The notes under the pieces were generated by a model, which worked only from the letters and a program-made list of their open reading frames with translations, had not been told where the DNA came from and did not search any database. Of a stretch of 64,000 bases of DNA, positions 18,758 to 27,417 are shown piece by piece (position 1 is the stretch's first letter; every line of letters starts with the position of its first letter). Source of the stretch: Micromonospora siamensis (GTDB lineage Bacteria; Actinomycetota; Actinomycetes; Mycobacteriales; Micromonosporaceae); the NCBI RefSeq assembly GCF_900090305.1, contig NZ_LT607751.1, forward strand, positions 2,418,001-2,482,000, read 5' to 3'. A program made the position numbers and the translations under genes.

Positions 18758-18807
18758 CGAGCGTGATGACTCTCAGGTATATATATTCCTGACAGTCATC
18801 ACGCTCG
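18758..18807. repeat. 20-bp inverted repeat around a TATATATATT loop
   Basis: Arms CGAGCGTGATGACTCTCAGG (18758-18777) and its complement (18788-18807) match at 19 of 20 bases. The ten-base loop is pure A/T, which is exceptional in this GC-rich DNA. AAAAACTC follows on the plus strand. It could be a terminator of the minus-strand transporter operon ending at 19029, a protein-binding operator or a relic of a mobile element. Confidence 0.85.
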
Positions 18808-18843
18808 AAAAACTCATGCCGGCCGGCGTCCGCCGGGCGGGCC

Positions 18844-18982
18844 AGTCCGCTGGGCGGGCCAGTCCGCCAGGGGGGCCAGTCCGCCAGGGGGGCCGGTGTC
18901 CGCCAGGGGGCGCCGCTGTCCGCCAGGGGGCGCCGCTGTCCACCAGGGGGCCGGTGTCCGCCAGGGGGGCCGGTGTCCGCTT
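18844..18982. repeat. tandem repeat, 17-20 bp unit, about eight copies
   Basis: Successive units read (A)GTCCGCCAGGGGGGCC with a short variable tail of GGT or GCCGCT. Two consecutive 20-base units are identical. The array runs to within about 45 bases of the stop of the ABC ATPase gene. No protein on either strand is convincingly encoded by it. Confidence 0.8.
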
Positions 18983-19028
18983 GCAGGACAGCGGGCCATG
19001 CGGACGGGCCCGCCGGGCGGGCCGGGCG

Positions 19029-20099
19029 TCAGCCGACCGGGACGGCGGGGACCGGGGCGCCGCTCGGCCGCGCCGGCCAGGCCCGCGCCGGGCCGTCCAC
19101 CCGGAGGCCGACCTCGGCGCCGACCGACGCCGGCTCGGCGGAGTCGCGGACCCTGGCGGTGACCCGGGTGCCGTCGGCCAGCCGCAGGGCGACCAGCGCG
19201 TCGTGGCCGTGGAAGTCGTGCCGCAGCACCGTGGCCGGGACCGCTCCGTCGCGGTCGGCGGGGAGCAGGCAGACCTGTTCAGGGCGGACCAGCACGGTGA
19301 CCGGGCCGTCCGGGGCCGGGCCGGCGATCGGCAGCGCACCCAGCGGCGTCGCGGCCCGGCCGGCCTCGGCCACGGCGGGCAGCAGCACGGCCTCGCCGAC
19401 GAAGCCGGCGACCCACGGGTCGGCCGGTTCCCGGTAGACCTCGCTCGGCGTGCCGGCCTGCACCACCCGGCCGGTACGCAGCACCACCACCCGGTCGGCC
19501 ACCGAGAGCGCCTCGCCCTGGTCGTGGGTGACCAGCACCCCGGTCGCCCCGTCGGCCCGCAGCGCCGCCCGGACGTCGTGCCGCAGTCCGGCCCGCAGCC
19601 CCGCGTCGAGGGCGCTGAACGGCTCGTCGAGCAGCACCAGCGACGGCCGGGGCGCCAGCGCCCGAGCCACCGCGACCCGCTGCTGCTGCCCACCGGAGAG
19701 CTGGTGCGGCATCCGGTCGCCGTAGCCGGCGAGCCCGACCAGGGCGAGCACCTCGTCGACCCGCTCGCCGCGCCGGGCCGGCCGGTCCAGCCCGTACCCG
19801 ACGTTCGCGGCGACGTTCAGGTGCGGGAAGAGCGCACCCTCCTGGGGCACCACGGCGATCCGCCGCCGGTGCGCCGGCACGTGCCGGCCGCCGCCGGCCA
19901 CCGGGCGACCGTCCACCCGGATCTCACCGGCGTCGAGTCGTTCGAAGCCGGCCAGGCAGCGCAGCAGGGTGGTCTTGCCGCAGCCGGACGGGCCCAGCAC
20001 GGCGGTCAGCTCGCCGGCCGGCACGGTCAGATCCACGCCGGCCAGCGCGGTGACCGCACCGTACCGCTTGACCACGCCGGTCAGCCCCACCTCGCTCAT
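19029..20099 (-). CDS. ferric-iron-type ABC transporter ATP-binding protein
   Basis: A 356-residue ATPase with Walker A GPSGCGKTT, the Q-loop region VVPQEGALFPHLNV, signature LSGGQQQRVAVARAL, Walker B LVLLDEP and the switch His in VTHDQGEAL. The C-terminal extension (about 235-356) has a TOBE-like fold as in FbpC. Its ATG overlaps the permease stop (ATGA). With the permease and a dityrosine binding protein upstream it would energise Fe(III) import. Confidence 0.92.
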   Translation of the reverse strand: MSEVGLTGVVKRYGAVTALAGVDLTVPAGELTAVLGPSGCGKTTLLRCLAGFERLDAGEIRVDGRPVAGGGRHVPAHRRRIAVVPQEGALFPHLNVAANVGYGLDRPARRGERVDEVLALVGLAGYGDRMPHQLSGGQQQRVAVARALAPRPSLVLLDEPFSALDAGLRAGLRHDVRAALRADGATGVLVTHDQGEALSVADRVVVLRTGRVVQAGTPSEVYREPADPWVAGFVGEAVLLPAVAEAGRAATPLGALPIAGPAPDGPVTVLVRPEQVCLLPADRDGAVPATVLRHDFHGHDALVALRLADGTRVTARVRDSAEPASVGAEVGLRVDGPARAWPARPSGAPVPAVPVG

Positions 20100-21700
20100 C
20101 GGCGATCCTCCTTCTCCAGCAGGCCGCTGCGGGCGACCAGCAGCCAGGTCGGCACCGCCGAGATGGCCACCAGCAGGGCCGCGTACGGGGCCGCCGCGGC
20201 GTACGCGCCGACCGCGGTGTTGGTCCACAGCTCGGTGGCGAGGGTGTCGGTGCCGGTCGGGCGCAGCAGCAGCGTGGCCGGGAGTTCCTTCATGCCGGTC
20301 AGGAAGACCAGCGCCGCGCCCGCACCGATGCCGGGCAGGGTCAACGGCAGGGTGACCGTGCGCAGCACCGTCCACGGCCCCCGGCCCAGCGACCGGGCCA
20401 CCTCCTCCAGCCCGGGCGGTGCCTGGCCGGCCGCGCCGGCCACCGCGCCGACGGCCAGCGGCAGGAAGAGGGTGGCGTACGCCAGAGCCAGCAGCCACCG
20501 GGTCTGGTAGAGCGGGTACGCGACGGTGATCCCGAAGAAGATCAGCGACAGCCCGATCACCACGCCGGGCAGTGCGTGGGCGAGGTAGGCGAGCCGGTCC
20601 AGCGCGGTGGCCAGCGGGCCGGGCGCGCGTGCGGTGAGCAGCCCCAGCGGCAGCGCGAGCAGCATGGTCAGCGCCGCGCCGGCCAGCGAGAAGGTCAGCG
20701 AGTTGCCGGCCGCGGCGAGCACCTCGGTCAGCGCGCCCGGCCGGGACACCCCGGCGGCGAGCCGGCGGGCCAGGCTCACGGCGGGCACGCCCAACGCCAG
20801 CGCGGCGACGCCGAGCAGGCCCGCCAGGGCCGGCCAGCGGGCGGCGCCCAGCCGCAGCCGCGCCGGGGGCCGGCGGGCGCCGCCGAGCCGGGCGTACCGG
20901 GCGCCGCGGCGACGGGTGAACGTCTCCCCGGCCAGCAGCAGCACGGTCAGCGCCACCAGCACGCAGGAGAGCACCAGCGCGCCGGTGCGGTCGAAGCCCA
21001 GGTCGAAGGCGACGAAGATGGCCCGGGTGAAGGTGTCGGCACGCAGGATGGAGACTGCGCCGAAGTCGGAGAGCACGTAGAGGGCGACCAGCAGTGCCCC
21101 GGCGGCGGTGGCCGGCCGGATCTGGCGCAGCGTCACGTCGGTGAAGGTGCGCCAGCCGCCCCGGCCCAGGGAGCGGGAGACCTCCTCCTGGGCCGGGTCC
21201 GCGCCGTGCAGCGCGGCGGCCACCGGCAGGAAGACGTACGGGTAGGAGCAGAGGGTGAGCACCAGCGCCGCCGGCCAGAAGCCCTCCAGCCGGTCCACCG
21301 TGGAGACCCAGGCGAACGCGGCGATGTAGGTGGGCACCGCCAGCGGCAGCGCGGCGAGCACCGCGAAGAGCCGCCGGCCGGGCAGGTCGGTGCGGGTGAC
21401 CAGCCAGGAAGCGCCCACGCCGATCAGCACGCAGGCGGCGGTCACCACGGCGGCCAGGGCGAGGCTGCGCAGGGCGAGCAGGCCGACCCGCGAGGTCCAC
21501 AGCTCGGCGGCGATCCGGTCGGCGCCGGCCTCGGCGGTGCGTACCCCGAGGTAGACCAGGGGGACCAGGGCGACGGCGACCGCGGCGGTCGAGGCCGCGA
21601 GCAGCGCCGGTCGTGGCGCCAGCCGACGCAGCCCCGGGCGTACGCCGGAGCGGGCCGGCCCGGTGCGGGCCGGCCCCGCGCCGGTGGTGGTGGCGGTCAT
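20096..21700 (-). CDS. ferric-iron-type ABC transporter permease (fused two-domain)
   Basis: A 534-residue membrane protein with about 12 membrane segments in two homologous halves, as in FbpB. Each half carries an EAA-type loop contacting the ATPase: EEVSRSLGRGGWRTF in the first half and EEVARSLGRGPWTVL in the second. The N-terminal 25 residues are Thr/Ala/Gly-rich and cytoplasmic. It follows the binding-protein gene by two bases and overlaps the ATPase gene, so all three are one operon. Confidence 0.92.
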   Translation of the reverse strand: MTATTTGAGPARTGPARSGVRPGLRRLAPRPALLAASTAAVAVALVPLVYLGVRTAEAGADRIAAELWTSRVGLLALRSLALAAVVTAACVLIGVGASWLVTRTDLPGRRLFAVLAALPLAVPTYIAAFAWVSTVDRLEGFWPAALVLTLCSYPYVFLPVAAALHGADPAQEEVSRSLGRGGWRTFTDVTLRQIRPATAAGALLVALYVLSDFGAVSILRADTFTRAIFVAFDLGFDRTGALVLSCVLVALTVLLLAGETFTRRRGARYARLGGARRPPARLRLGAARWPALAGLLGVAALALGVPAVSLARRLAAGVSRPGALTEVLAAAGNSLTFSLAGAALTMLLALPLGLLTARAPGPLATALDRLAYLAHALPGVVIGLSLIFFGITVAYPLYQTRWLLALAYATLFLPLAVGAVAGAAGQAPPGLEEVARSLGRGPWTVLRTVTLPLTLPGIGAGAALVFLTGMKELPATLLLRPTGTDTLATELWTNTAVGAYAAAAPYAALLVAISAVPTWLLVARSGLLEKEDRR

Positions 21701-21702
21701 GG

Positions 21703-22761
21703 TCAGGGGACCAGGCCCGAGTCCTTGATCAGGGCGATCGTGGCGTCCAGGGTGTCCAGGTCGTTGAGGTCGATGTCCGGGCTGTCCAGGTCGGCGAGCG
21801 GGGGCACGCCGGCCGGTCCGGTGACCCCGGCGACGACCGGGTACTCGAAGGTCTGCTCGGCGAAGTACCGCTGCGACTCGGGGTTGAGCAGGAAGTCCAC
21901 GAACGCCTTGGTGTCCGGGTCCTGCGCGGAGCGCTTGAGCACGCCCACGCCGGCGACGTTGACCAGCGCGCCGGTGTCCCCGCCGGGGAAGAAGTGCAGC
22001 TTGGCCTTGAGGGCCTCGGGCGTGCTGCCCTGCTCCTTGGCGACCTCGCCGAGGTAGTAGTGGTTGACCAGGCCGGCCGGGATGGTGCCGGCGTTCACGT
22101 CCTCGACGATCTTGACGTTGTTCTCCCGGATCTGCGGCTCGTTGGCGGCCAGGCCGGCCAGGAACTCCTTGGCCTTCGCCTCGCCGTGCTGCACCTTGAT
22201 CGCGGTGACGAAGGCCTGGAAGGAGGCGTTGGTCGGGGCGACCCCGATCCGGCCCTTCCACTTCGGGTCGGTCAGCTCGAAGACCGACTTCGGCAGCTCG
22301 GCGGCGGGCACCGCGTCCGCGTTGTACGCCAGCACCCGGGACCGGGCGCTCACGCCGACCCACTCGCCGCTGCGGGACCGGTACGTCTGCGGCACCTTCT
22401 GCACGGCGTCGGCGGGCAGGGTGGCGAACATCTTCCGCTTGCTGACGGCGCCCAGCGCGCCGGCGTCCTGGGCGAAGAACGCGTCGGCGGGGGAGCGGTC
22501 GCCCTCCTCGACCAGCTGCGCGGCGAGCTGGGCGGTGGTGGCGTACCGGGTCTTCACGGTGATGCCGGTCTGCTGGCTGAACCGGTCGAGCAGCGGCTTG
22601 ACCAGCTGCTCGTTGCGACCGCTGTAGACGGTGAGGATCTTGTCGCCGGGCTTGCCGGGGTCCGCGTCCTCGGACTCGCCGGAGCCGCAGGCGGCCAGGC
22701 CGAACGAGAGCAGTCCGGCGGCGAGCAGCGTCGCGATGGACCTGCGGGCGGGCACGGGCAC
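21703..22761 (-). CDS. FbpA-like Fe(III)-binding lipoprotein
   Basis: A 352-residue solute-binding protein. GTG 22761, with GAGGGAG upstream, gives a lipoprotein signal ending LAAC; an upstream ATG at 22851 lies in the promoter region. The mature start ILTVYSGRNEQLVKPL and the dityrosine motif NHYYLGEV, which coordinates Fe(III) in FbpA, identify the ligand class. It would capture ferric ion and deliver it to the downstream permease. Expression is probably iron-repressed through the box at 22845-22863. Confidence 0.92.
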   Translation of the reverse strand: MPVPARRSIATLLAAGLLSFGLAACGSGESEDADPGKPGDKILTVYSGRNEQLVKPLLDRFSQQTGITVKTRYATTAQLAAQLVEEGDRSPADAFFAQDAGALGAVSKRKMFATLPADAVQKVPQTYRSRSGEWVGVSARSRVLAYNADAVPAAELPKSVFELTDPKWKGRIGVAPTNASFQAFVTAIKVQHGEAKAKEFLAGLAANEPQIRENNVKIVEDVNAGTIPAGLVNHYYLGEVAKEQGSTPEALKAKLHFFPGGDTGALVNVAGVGVLKRSAQDPDTKAFVDFLLNPESQRYFAEQTFEYPVVAGVTGPAGVPPLADLDSPDIDLNDLDTLDATIALIKDSGLVP

Positions 22762-22844
22762 GGCGGTCTCCCTCTTGTCCGGCGCGGGCGGTCCTGGTCG
22801 GGGGCCGCCTCGGGCGGTCCGGTCGGGCCGCCTCGGCAGGTAAG

Positions 22845-22863
22845 TTAGCACAGCCTAACCTCA
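22845..22863 (-). promoter_or_regulatory. iron box (IdeR/DtxR operator)
   Basis: The minus-strand sequence TGAGGTTAGGCTGTGCTAA matches the IdeR/DtxR consensus TTAGGTTAGGCTAACCTAA at 15 of 19 positions, with the left half nearly perfect. It sits 84-102 bases upstream of the binding-protein start, where it could cover the promoter. It could also influence the divergent gene at 22933. Confidence 0.8.
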
Positions 22864-22919
22864 CCTCGAAAGCCGCGGGGGTCCCGGGGAGTCGCCCCGG
22901 ACCGGCCCGCGCCGGCGGG

Positions 22920-22925
22920 CAGGAT
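22920..22925 (+). promoter_or_regulatory. -10-like hexamer CAGGAT before the glycosylase gene
   Basis: CAGGAT ends seven bases before ATG 22933. It supports this start over ATG 22924, which lies inside the hexamer. Confidence 0.4.
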
Positions 22926-22932
22926 GGACGGC

Positions 22933-23508
22933 ATGACGCTGTCGCTGCCCATCGACCCCGAGGCCAACCGGCTGCTGGAGCGCAGCCCGCTGGCCCTGCT
23001 CAACGGCATGCTGCTCGACCAGCAGATCCCCATGGAGAAGGCGTTCTCCTCGCCGTACGTGCTCAGTCAGCGGCTCGGCCACGACCCGGACGCCCGCGAG
23101 TTGGCCGGCTACGACCCGGACGCGCTGGTCGAGGTCTTCGCCCGGCCACCCGCGCTGCACCGCTTCCCCAAGGCGATGGCGGCCCGGGTGCAGGAGATGT
23201 GCCGCATGCTGGTCGACCGGTACGACGGCGACGCCGCCGGCCTCTGGGCGGACGTGCCCGACGGACGGGAACTGCTGCGCCGGGTCGGCGAGCTGCCCGG
23301 CTTCGGCAGGCAGAAGGCGCAGATCTTCGTCGCCCTGCTCGGCAAGCGCTACGACGTACGCCCCGACGGCTGGCGGGAGGCCGCCGGCGCGTACGGCGAC
23401 GCCGACGCGCACCGGTCGGTGGCCGACATCACCGACGCCGACTCGCTGCGCCGGGTCCGCGAGTTCAAGCAGGCGGCCAAGGCGGAGGCGAAGGCCGCGA
23501 AGGGCTGA
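22933..23508 (+). CDS. HhH-GPD-type base-excision DNA repair protein
   Basis: A 191-residue DNA glycosylase-like protein. The helix-hairpin-helix is LPGFGRQKAQIFVALLG (residues about 120-136), followed by YDVRPDGWREAAG, where the Asp fits the HhH-GPD catalytic position. It lacks the C-terminal iron-sulfur cysteines of EndoIII and MutY. The Lys/Ala-rich tail may bind DNA. It is a known actinobacterial family; the damaged base it removes is not known to me. An upstream ATG at 22924 would add three residues. Confidence 0.82.
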   Translation: MTLSLPIDPEANRLLERSPLALLNGMLLDQQIPMEKAFSSPYVLSQRLGHDPDARELAGYDPDALVEVFARPPALHRFPKAMAARVQEMCRMLVDRYDGDAAGLWADVPDGRELLRRVGELPGFGRQKAQIFVALLGKRYDVRPDGWREAAGAYGDADAHRSVADITDADSLRRVREFKQAAKAEAKAAKG

Positions 23509-23565
23509 CGCAACCCGCCCGTACGCCCGGTCGTTGACACCCCGGACGGCGGCGACGGGTGGGTG

Positions 23566-24762
23566 ATGACGGACCAGCGGGGGGCGGCGCTGCTGCGCGG
23601 CGGGATCAGCTCGCCCCGGGCCACCTTCCTGGAGCTCTTCTTCGACCTGGTCTTCGTCTTCGCCCTGACCCGGGTCTCGCAGCGGCTGATCGACGACGTC
23701 TCGGCCCACGGCCCGGAGCTGCTCCGCCAGCTGGCGGAGACCGTGCTGCTCTTCCTGGCGCTCTGGATGGTCTGGTCGCTGACCGCCTGGGTGACCAGCC
23801 GGTACGAGCCGGAGAGCAGCGCCATCCAGTTCGTGGTGGTCGCCTCGATGTTCGCCAGCCTGGTGATGGCGGTGGCCGTCCCCCGGGCGTTCGCCGAGCG
23901 GGCGGTGACGTTCGCGGCGGCGTACCTGGCGGTCCAGGTGGGCCGCCCGCTCTTCCTCACCCTGGCCCTGCACCGGCATCCGCGCCGGACGGTCACCGCG
24001 CGGATCCTGGCCTGGTCAACGGTCGCCGCCGTGCCCTGGCTGGTCGGCGCCCTCTGGTCGCCGGCGCGCCCGGTGCTCTGGACGGTCGCCCTGTCCGTGG
24101 ACTACCTGGGCCTGGCGCTCGGCTGGCCGCTGCCTGGGATCGGGTCGGCGCGGGCCGCCGGCTGGGCGGTGATGGGGGAGCACCTGGCCGAGCGCTACCA
24201 GCAGTTCTTCCTGATCGCGCTGGGCGAGACGATCCTGGTGACCGGGCTGACCTTCAGCGGCGGCGACTTCTCGTCCACCCAGGCCGCCGCCTTCACGGTG
24301 TCGTTCGTCACCACCGCCCTGCTCTGGCGGATCTACTTCCACCGGGCCGGGCATGTGCTGGCCGAGGCGCTGCGGGCCTCGGCCCGGCCCGGGGTGCTCG
24401 GCGAGTCGGCGAGCTGGACGCATCTGGCGATCGTCGCCGGGGTGCTGCTCACCGGCGTCGGCTACGAGCTGGTGATCGCTCACCCGTGGGGGCGTACCGC
24501 GCCGAGCTGGACGCTGTTCGTGCTGGGCGGTCCGGCGCTGTTCCTGGCCGCCCGGGCCCGTTTCGAGTACGAGATCTTCGGCCGGGTCTCCCGGAGCCGG
24601 GTGGCCGGGGTGCTGCTGCTGGTGGCGCTCGTGCCGGTGGGTCTCCGGCTGCCGCCGACGGTGGTGCTGGTCCTCGGCGCCGTGGTGCTCGCGGCGATCG
24701 CCGTCGGGGACGGGCTGCGTGCCCGGGGGCGTCCCCTGGAACAGCCGGCGTCACCGCTGTAG
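23566..24762 (+). CDS. low temperature requirement protein A (LtrA) family membrane protein
   Basis: A 398-residue integral membrane protein with about 11-12 hydrophobic segments. The LtrA signature is clear: TFLELFFDLVFVFALTRVSQ at residues 20-40, later EHLAERYQQFFLIALGETIL and LWRIYFHRA. Named for cold growth in Listeria; the biochemical function is unknown. The start is the ATG at 23566; a GTG directly before it is also possible. No close operon partner. Confidence 0.88.
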   Translation: MTDQRGAALLRGGISSPRATFLELFFDLVFVFALTRVSQRLIDDVSAHGPELLRQLAETVLLFLALWMVWSLTAWVTSRYEPESSAIQFVVVASMFASLVMAVAVPRAFAERAVTFAAAYLAVQVGRPLFLTLALHRHPRRTVTARILAWSTVAAVPWLVGALWSPARPVLWTVALSVDYLGLALGWPLPGIGSARAAGWAVMGEHLAERYQQFFLIALGETILVTGLTFSGGDFSSTQAAAFTVSFVTTALLWRIYFHRAGHVLAEALRASARPGVLGESASWTHLAIVAGVLLTGVGYELVIAHPWGRTAPSWTLFVLGGPALFLAARARFEYEIFGRVSRSRVAGVLLLVALVPVGLRLPPTVVLVLGAVVLAAIAVGDGLRARGRPLEQPASPL

Positions 24763-24863
24763 CCGGCGTCACCACGGTATCGGGCGGATCGGCTGAGTCG
24801 ATTCTCGCCGATCAACCGTGGCGAGTGACAGGATGGACCGTAATCCCCTCGAGGAGGTCCGTG

Positions 24864-25220
24864 GTGAAGCATCAGGCGTACCAGCCGATCCTGATCACCG
24901 ACGCCTCGCGCAGCCAGGACGACCAGCTCAACAGCCGGCAGAAGCGCTACGTGCTGATGATGGGCGTCCGGGTGGCCTGCCTGGTGGTCGGCGCGATCCT
25001 GGTCGGCGTGCGACCGCCGCTGCTCTGGCTCTGGCTCTCGCTGTGCGGCCTGGGCATGGTGCTCATCCCCTGGCTGGCCGTGCTGCTGGCGAACGACCGC
25101 CCGCCCAAGGAGGAGCACCGGCTGGCCGGCAGGTTCCAACCCCGTGGGCGGGACGCCGCCCCGCCGATGAGCCTCACCTCCGACGAGCGGCCGCACAAGG
25201 TGATCGACGCCGAGCCCTGA
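24864..25220 (+). CDS. DUF3099 membrane protein
   Basis: A 118-residue protein with the DUF3099 start (YQPILITDASRSQDDQLNSRQKRYVLMM) and two adjacent membrane helices (about 35-54 and 60-82), with a basic hydrophilic tail. Function unknown; widespread in actinobacteria. The ribosome binding site GAGGAGG at 24851-24857 is the best in the region. It allows GTG 24864 (six-base gap), and GTG 24861 is the alternative. Confidence 0.85.
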   Translation: MKHQAYQPILITDASRSQDDQLNSRQKRYVLMMGVRVACLVVGAILVGVRPPLLWLWLSLCGLGMVLIPWLAVLLANDRPPKEEHRLAGRFQPRGRDAAPPMSLTSDERPHKVIDAEP

Positions 25221-25233
25221 CCGGGCCGCACCG

Positions 25234-26130
25234 TCACGGCGCCGGTCGGGCCCCGACCGCGCTGACCGCCATCGCGCCCAGGTCGCCGGCCCGGTCCAGC
25301 GCAGCCCGCGGGTCCGCCCCGGCGAGCCACGCGGTGAGCAGTCCGGCCGCGAAGGCGTCCCCGGCGCCGGTGACGTCGACCACCGCGACCCGCCGGGCCG
25401 GCGCCTGGACCAGCCGGCCGGCGCGGTCCAGCCAGAGCGCCCCGGCGGCGCCCCGCTTCACCACCACCGTCCGGGCCGTCGCCGACAGGGCCCGCGCCTG
25501 CGCCGCCGGGTCCAGCCCGCCGGCCAGCACCGTCGCTTCGTCCGTGTTGACCAGCAGCAGGTCGACGTCGCGTACCCAGGTCAGGAAGGCCGCGCCCGCG
25601 CGCCGCAGCGGCGCCGCGGACGCCGCGTCGACGCTGGTGGTGAGCCCCCGCTCGCGGGCCGCGGCCAGCGCCCGCAGGCCGGCGCCGCGCGACCCGGCGT
25701 CCAGCAGGGTGTACGCGGAAAGGTGCAGATGGGCGGCGTCGGGCGCGTCGGCCAGGGCCCGCTCCACGTGTGCGCCGTCCAGCCGCAGGTTCGCGCCCCG
25801 CTGGCTGGCCATGGTCCGCTCGCCGTCGGTGGTCAGCACGATCACCGTGCCGGTCGGGTAGCCCTCCTGCCGTTGCACGGCGCAGTCCACCCCGGCCTGC
25901 GCCAGCTCGGCGACCCGGTCGCGGCCGGCCTCGTCGTCACCGACCGCGCCGACCAGGGTCACCGGGGCGCCCTGCGCGGCGATCCAGGCGGCCGTGTTGG
26001 CCGCCTGCCCGCCGCCGCTGAACCGGATCCGCGCCGCCGTGTCCGAGCCGGCCACCAGCGGCCCGGAGAGCACCGCGACCACGTCGGTGATCACGTCGCC
26101 GACGACGACGATCCGCGACCCGCGGGTCAT
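25234..26130 (-). CDS. psuK: PfkB-family kinase, probable pseudouridine kinase
   Basis: A 298-residue ribokinase-family enzyme with [13 protein letters not shown] at the N-terminus, the substrate-site [13 protein letters not shown], and the catalytic [14 protein letters not shown], where Asp is the general base. Family members phosphorylate sugars or nucleosides. The overlap with psuG (ATGA) makes pseudouridine the likely substrate, giving pseudouridine 5'-phosphate for PsuG to split into uracil and ribose 5-phosphate. Order psuG then psuK on the minus strand. Confidence 0.88.
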   Translation of the reverse strand: MTRGSRIVVVGDVITDVVAVLSGPLVAGSDTAARIRFSGGGQAANTAAWIAAQGAPVTLVGAVGDDEAGRDRVAELAQAGVDCAVQRQEGYPTGTVIVLTTDGERTMASQRGANLRLDGAHVERALADAPDAAHLHLSAYTLLDAGSRGAGLRALAAARERGLTTSVDAASAAPLRRAGAAFLTWVRDVDLLLVNTDEATVLAGGLDPAAQARALSATARTVVVKRGAAGALWLDRAGRLVQAPARRVAVVDVTGAGDAFAAGLLTAWLAGADPRAALDRAGDLGAMAVSAVGARPAP

Positions 26131-27059
26131 GCCGCGACGGCCCGGCGGCGGGCCGCGGCGACCGCGATCCGGGCGGCGAGGTCGGCGTTGCGCAGGATGA
26201 TCCGGACGTTCACCGCCAGGCTCGCGCCCTCGGTGGCCGAATGGAAGTGGGCCAGCAGGAACGGGGTCACCGCCTTGCCGGTCACCCCGTCGCGCTCCAG
26301 CCGGGCCAGCCCCTCGGCCAGGGTGCGGTCGTGCAGCGCCGGGTCCAGCTGCTCGTCGGCCGGAAGCGGGTTGGCCACGATCAGCCCGCCGTCGTGCACA
26401 CCCTGCTGCTCGCGGGCGGCCAGCACGTCCGCCACCTGTTCCGGGGAGTCGACCGACCAGTCCAGGTCGAAACCGGCGTCGGTCAGGTAGAAGCCCGGGA
26501 AGCGCCGGGTCCGGTAGCCCAGTACCCCGACGCCGAGGGTCTCCAGCCGCTCCAGGGTGGCGCCCACGTCGAGGATCGACTTCACCCCGGCGCAGACCAC
26601 CGCGATCGGCGTGCGGGCCAGGGTGACCAGGTCGGCAGACTCGTCGAAGGTCTGCGCGGCCTCCCGGTGCACCCCGCCCAGGCCACCGGTGGCGAAGACG
26701 CCGATCCCGGCGGCGGCGGCCACCGCGCTGGTCGCGGCGACCGTGGTGGCGCCGTCCGCGCCGGTCGCGGCGGCCACCGCGAGATCGCGTACGGAGAGCT
26801 TCGCCACCCCGTCGGCGGTGGCGAGCCGGGTCAACTGGTCGTCGTCCAGGCCGACCACCAGCCGGCCGGCGACCATGCCGATGGTGGCCGGGACCGCGCC
26901 GGCGGCGCGTACCGCCTGCTCGATCTCGCGGGCCACCCGCAGGTTGTCCGGCCGGGGCAGGCCGTGCGAGACGATGGTGCTCTCCAGGGCGACGACGGGC
27001 CGGCCGTCGCGCAGGGCGGCGGCCACCTCGGCGCCGTGACTGATGTGAAAGTTGGTCAC
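26127..27059 (-). CDS. psuG: pseudouridine-5'-phosphate glycosidase
   Basis: A 310-residue PsuG that cleaves the C-C glycosidic bond of pseudouridine 5'-phosphate. The family pattern is strong: [27 protein letters not shown] with a conserved Lys, [50 protein letters not shown]. It starts at GTG 27059, with a TACGGT hexamer ending seven bases upstream, so the mRNA may be leaderless. Divergent from the DUF3039 gene and overlapping psuK. Confidence 0.94.
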   Translation of the reverse strand: MTNFHISHGAEVAAALRDGRPVVALESTIVSHGLPRPDNLRVAREIEQAVRAAGAVPATIGMVAGRLVVGLDDDQLTRLATADGVAKLSVRDLAVAAATGADGATTVAATSAVAAAAGIGVFATGGLGGVHREAAQTFDESADLVTLARTPIAVVCAGVKSILDVGATLERLETLGVGVLGYRTRRFPGFYLTDAGFDLDWSVDSPEQVADVLAAREQQGVHDGGLIVANPLPADEQLDPALHDRTLAEGLARLERDGVTGKAVTPFLLAHFHSATEGASLAVNVRIILRNADLAARIAVAAARRRAVAA

Positions 27060-27066
27060 CTCCGTT

Positions 27067-27072
27067 ACCGTA
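27067..27072 (-). promoter_or_regulatory. -10 hexamer TACGGT, leaderless start at 27059
   Basis: On the minus strand TACGGT ends seven bases before the psuG GTG. A GGAG adjoins the start codon too closely to act as a ribosome binding site. Confidence 0.45.
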
Positions 27073-27158
27073 CGGCCCGCCGCGCGGTACGGCCTGCGGT
27101 GGACCCCGGTCTGCGGGCCTGTCAGACTGGAACGTTGTCAGAGCGTGGAGGTGTGACA

Positions 27159-27377
27159 GTGAGCACAGAGGTTCTCGAGCGTCCCGAGGTGAAGGACGCC
27201 GACACCGGTCCGGAGATGTTCCACTACGTCCGCAAGGACAAGATCGCCGAGAGTGCCGTGATGGGCACCTTCGTCGAGGCGCTCTGCGGAGAGAAGTTCC
27301 CGGTGACCAAGGCCGCCAAGCCGGGTTCCCCGGTCTGCCCGAAGTGCAAGGAGATCTACGACTCCTGGGCCGCCTGA
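27159..27377 (+). CDS. DUF3039 small zinc-ribbon-like protein
   Basis: A 72-residue actinobacterial DUF3039 protein. The core FHYVRKDKIAESAVMGTFVEALCGEKFPVTK is typical, with a Cys at LCGEKF and a CPKCKEIYD pair near the end, suggesting a three- or four-ligand metal site. Function unknown. GTG 27159 has GGAGG seven bases upstream; a GTG two codons earlier is less well spaced. Confidence 0.88.
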   Translation: MSTEVLERPEVKDADTGPEMFHYVRKDKIAESAVMGTFVEALCGEKFPVTKAAKPGSPVCPKCKEIYDSWAA

Positions 27378-27405
27378 TCCCGGTCCGGCCGGTTCGGCCG
27401 CGCCG

Positions 27406-27411
27406 TACCCT
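27406..27411 (+). promoter_or_regulatory. -10 hexamer TACCCT, leaderless start at 27418
   Basis: TACCCT ends six bases before GTG 27418, with no ribosome binding site. Confidence 0.5.
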
Positions 27412-27417
27412 GCGGCG

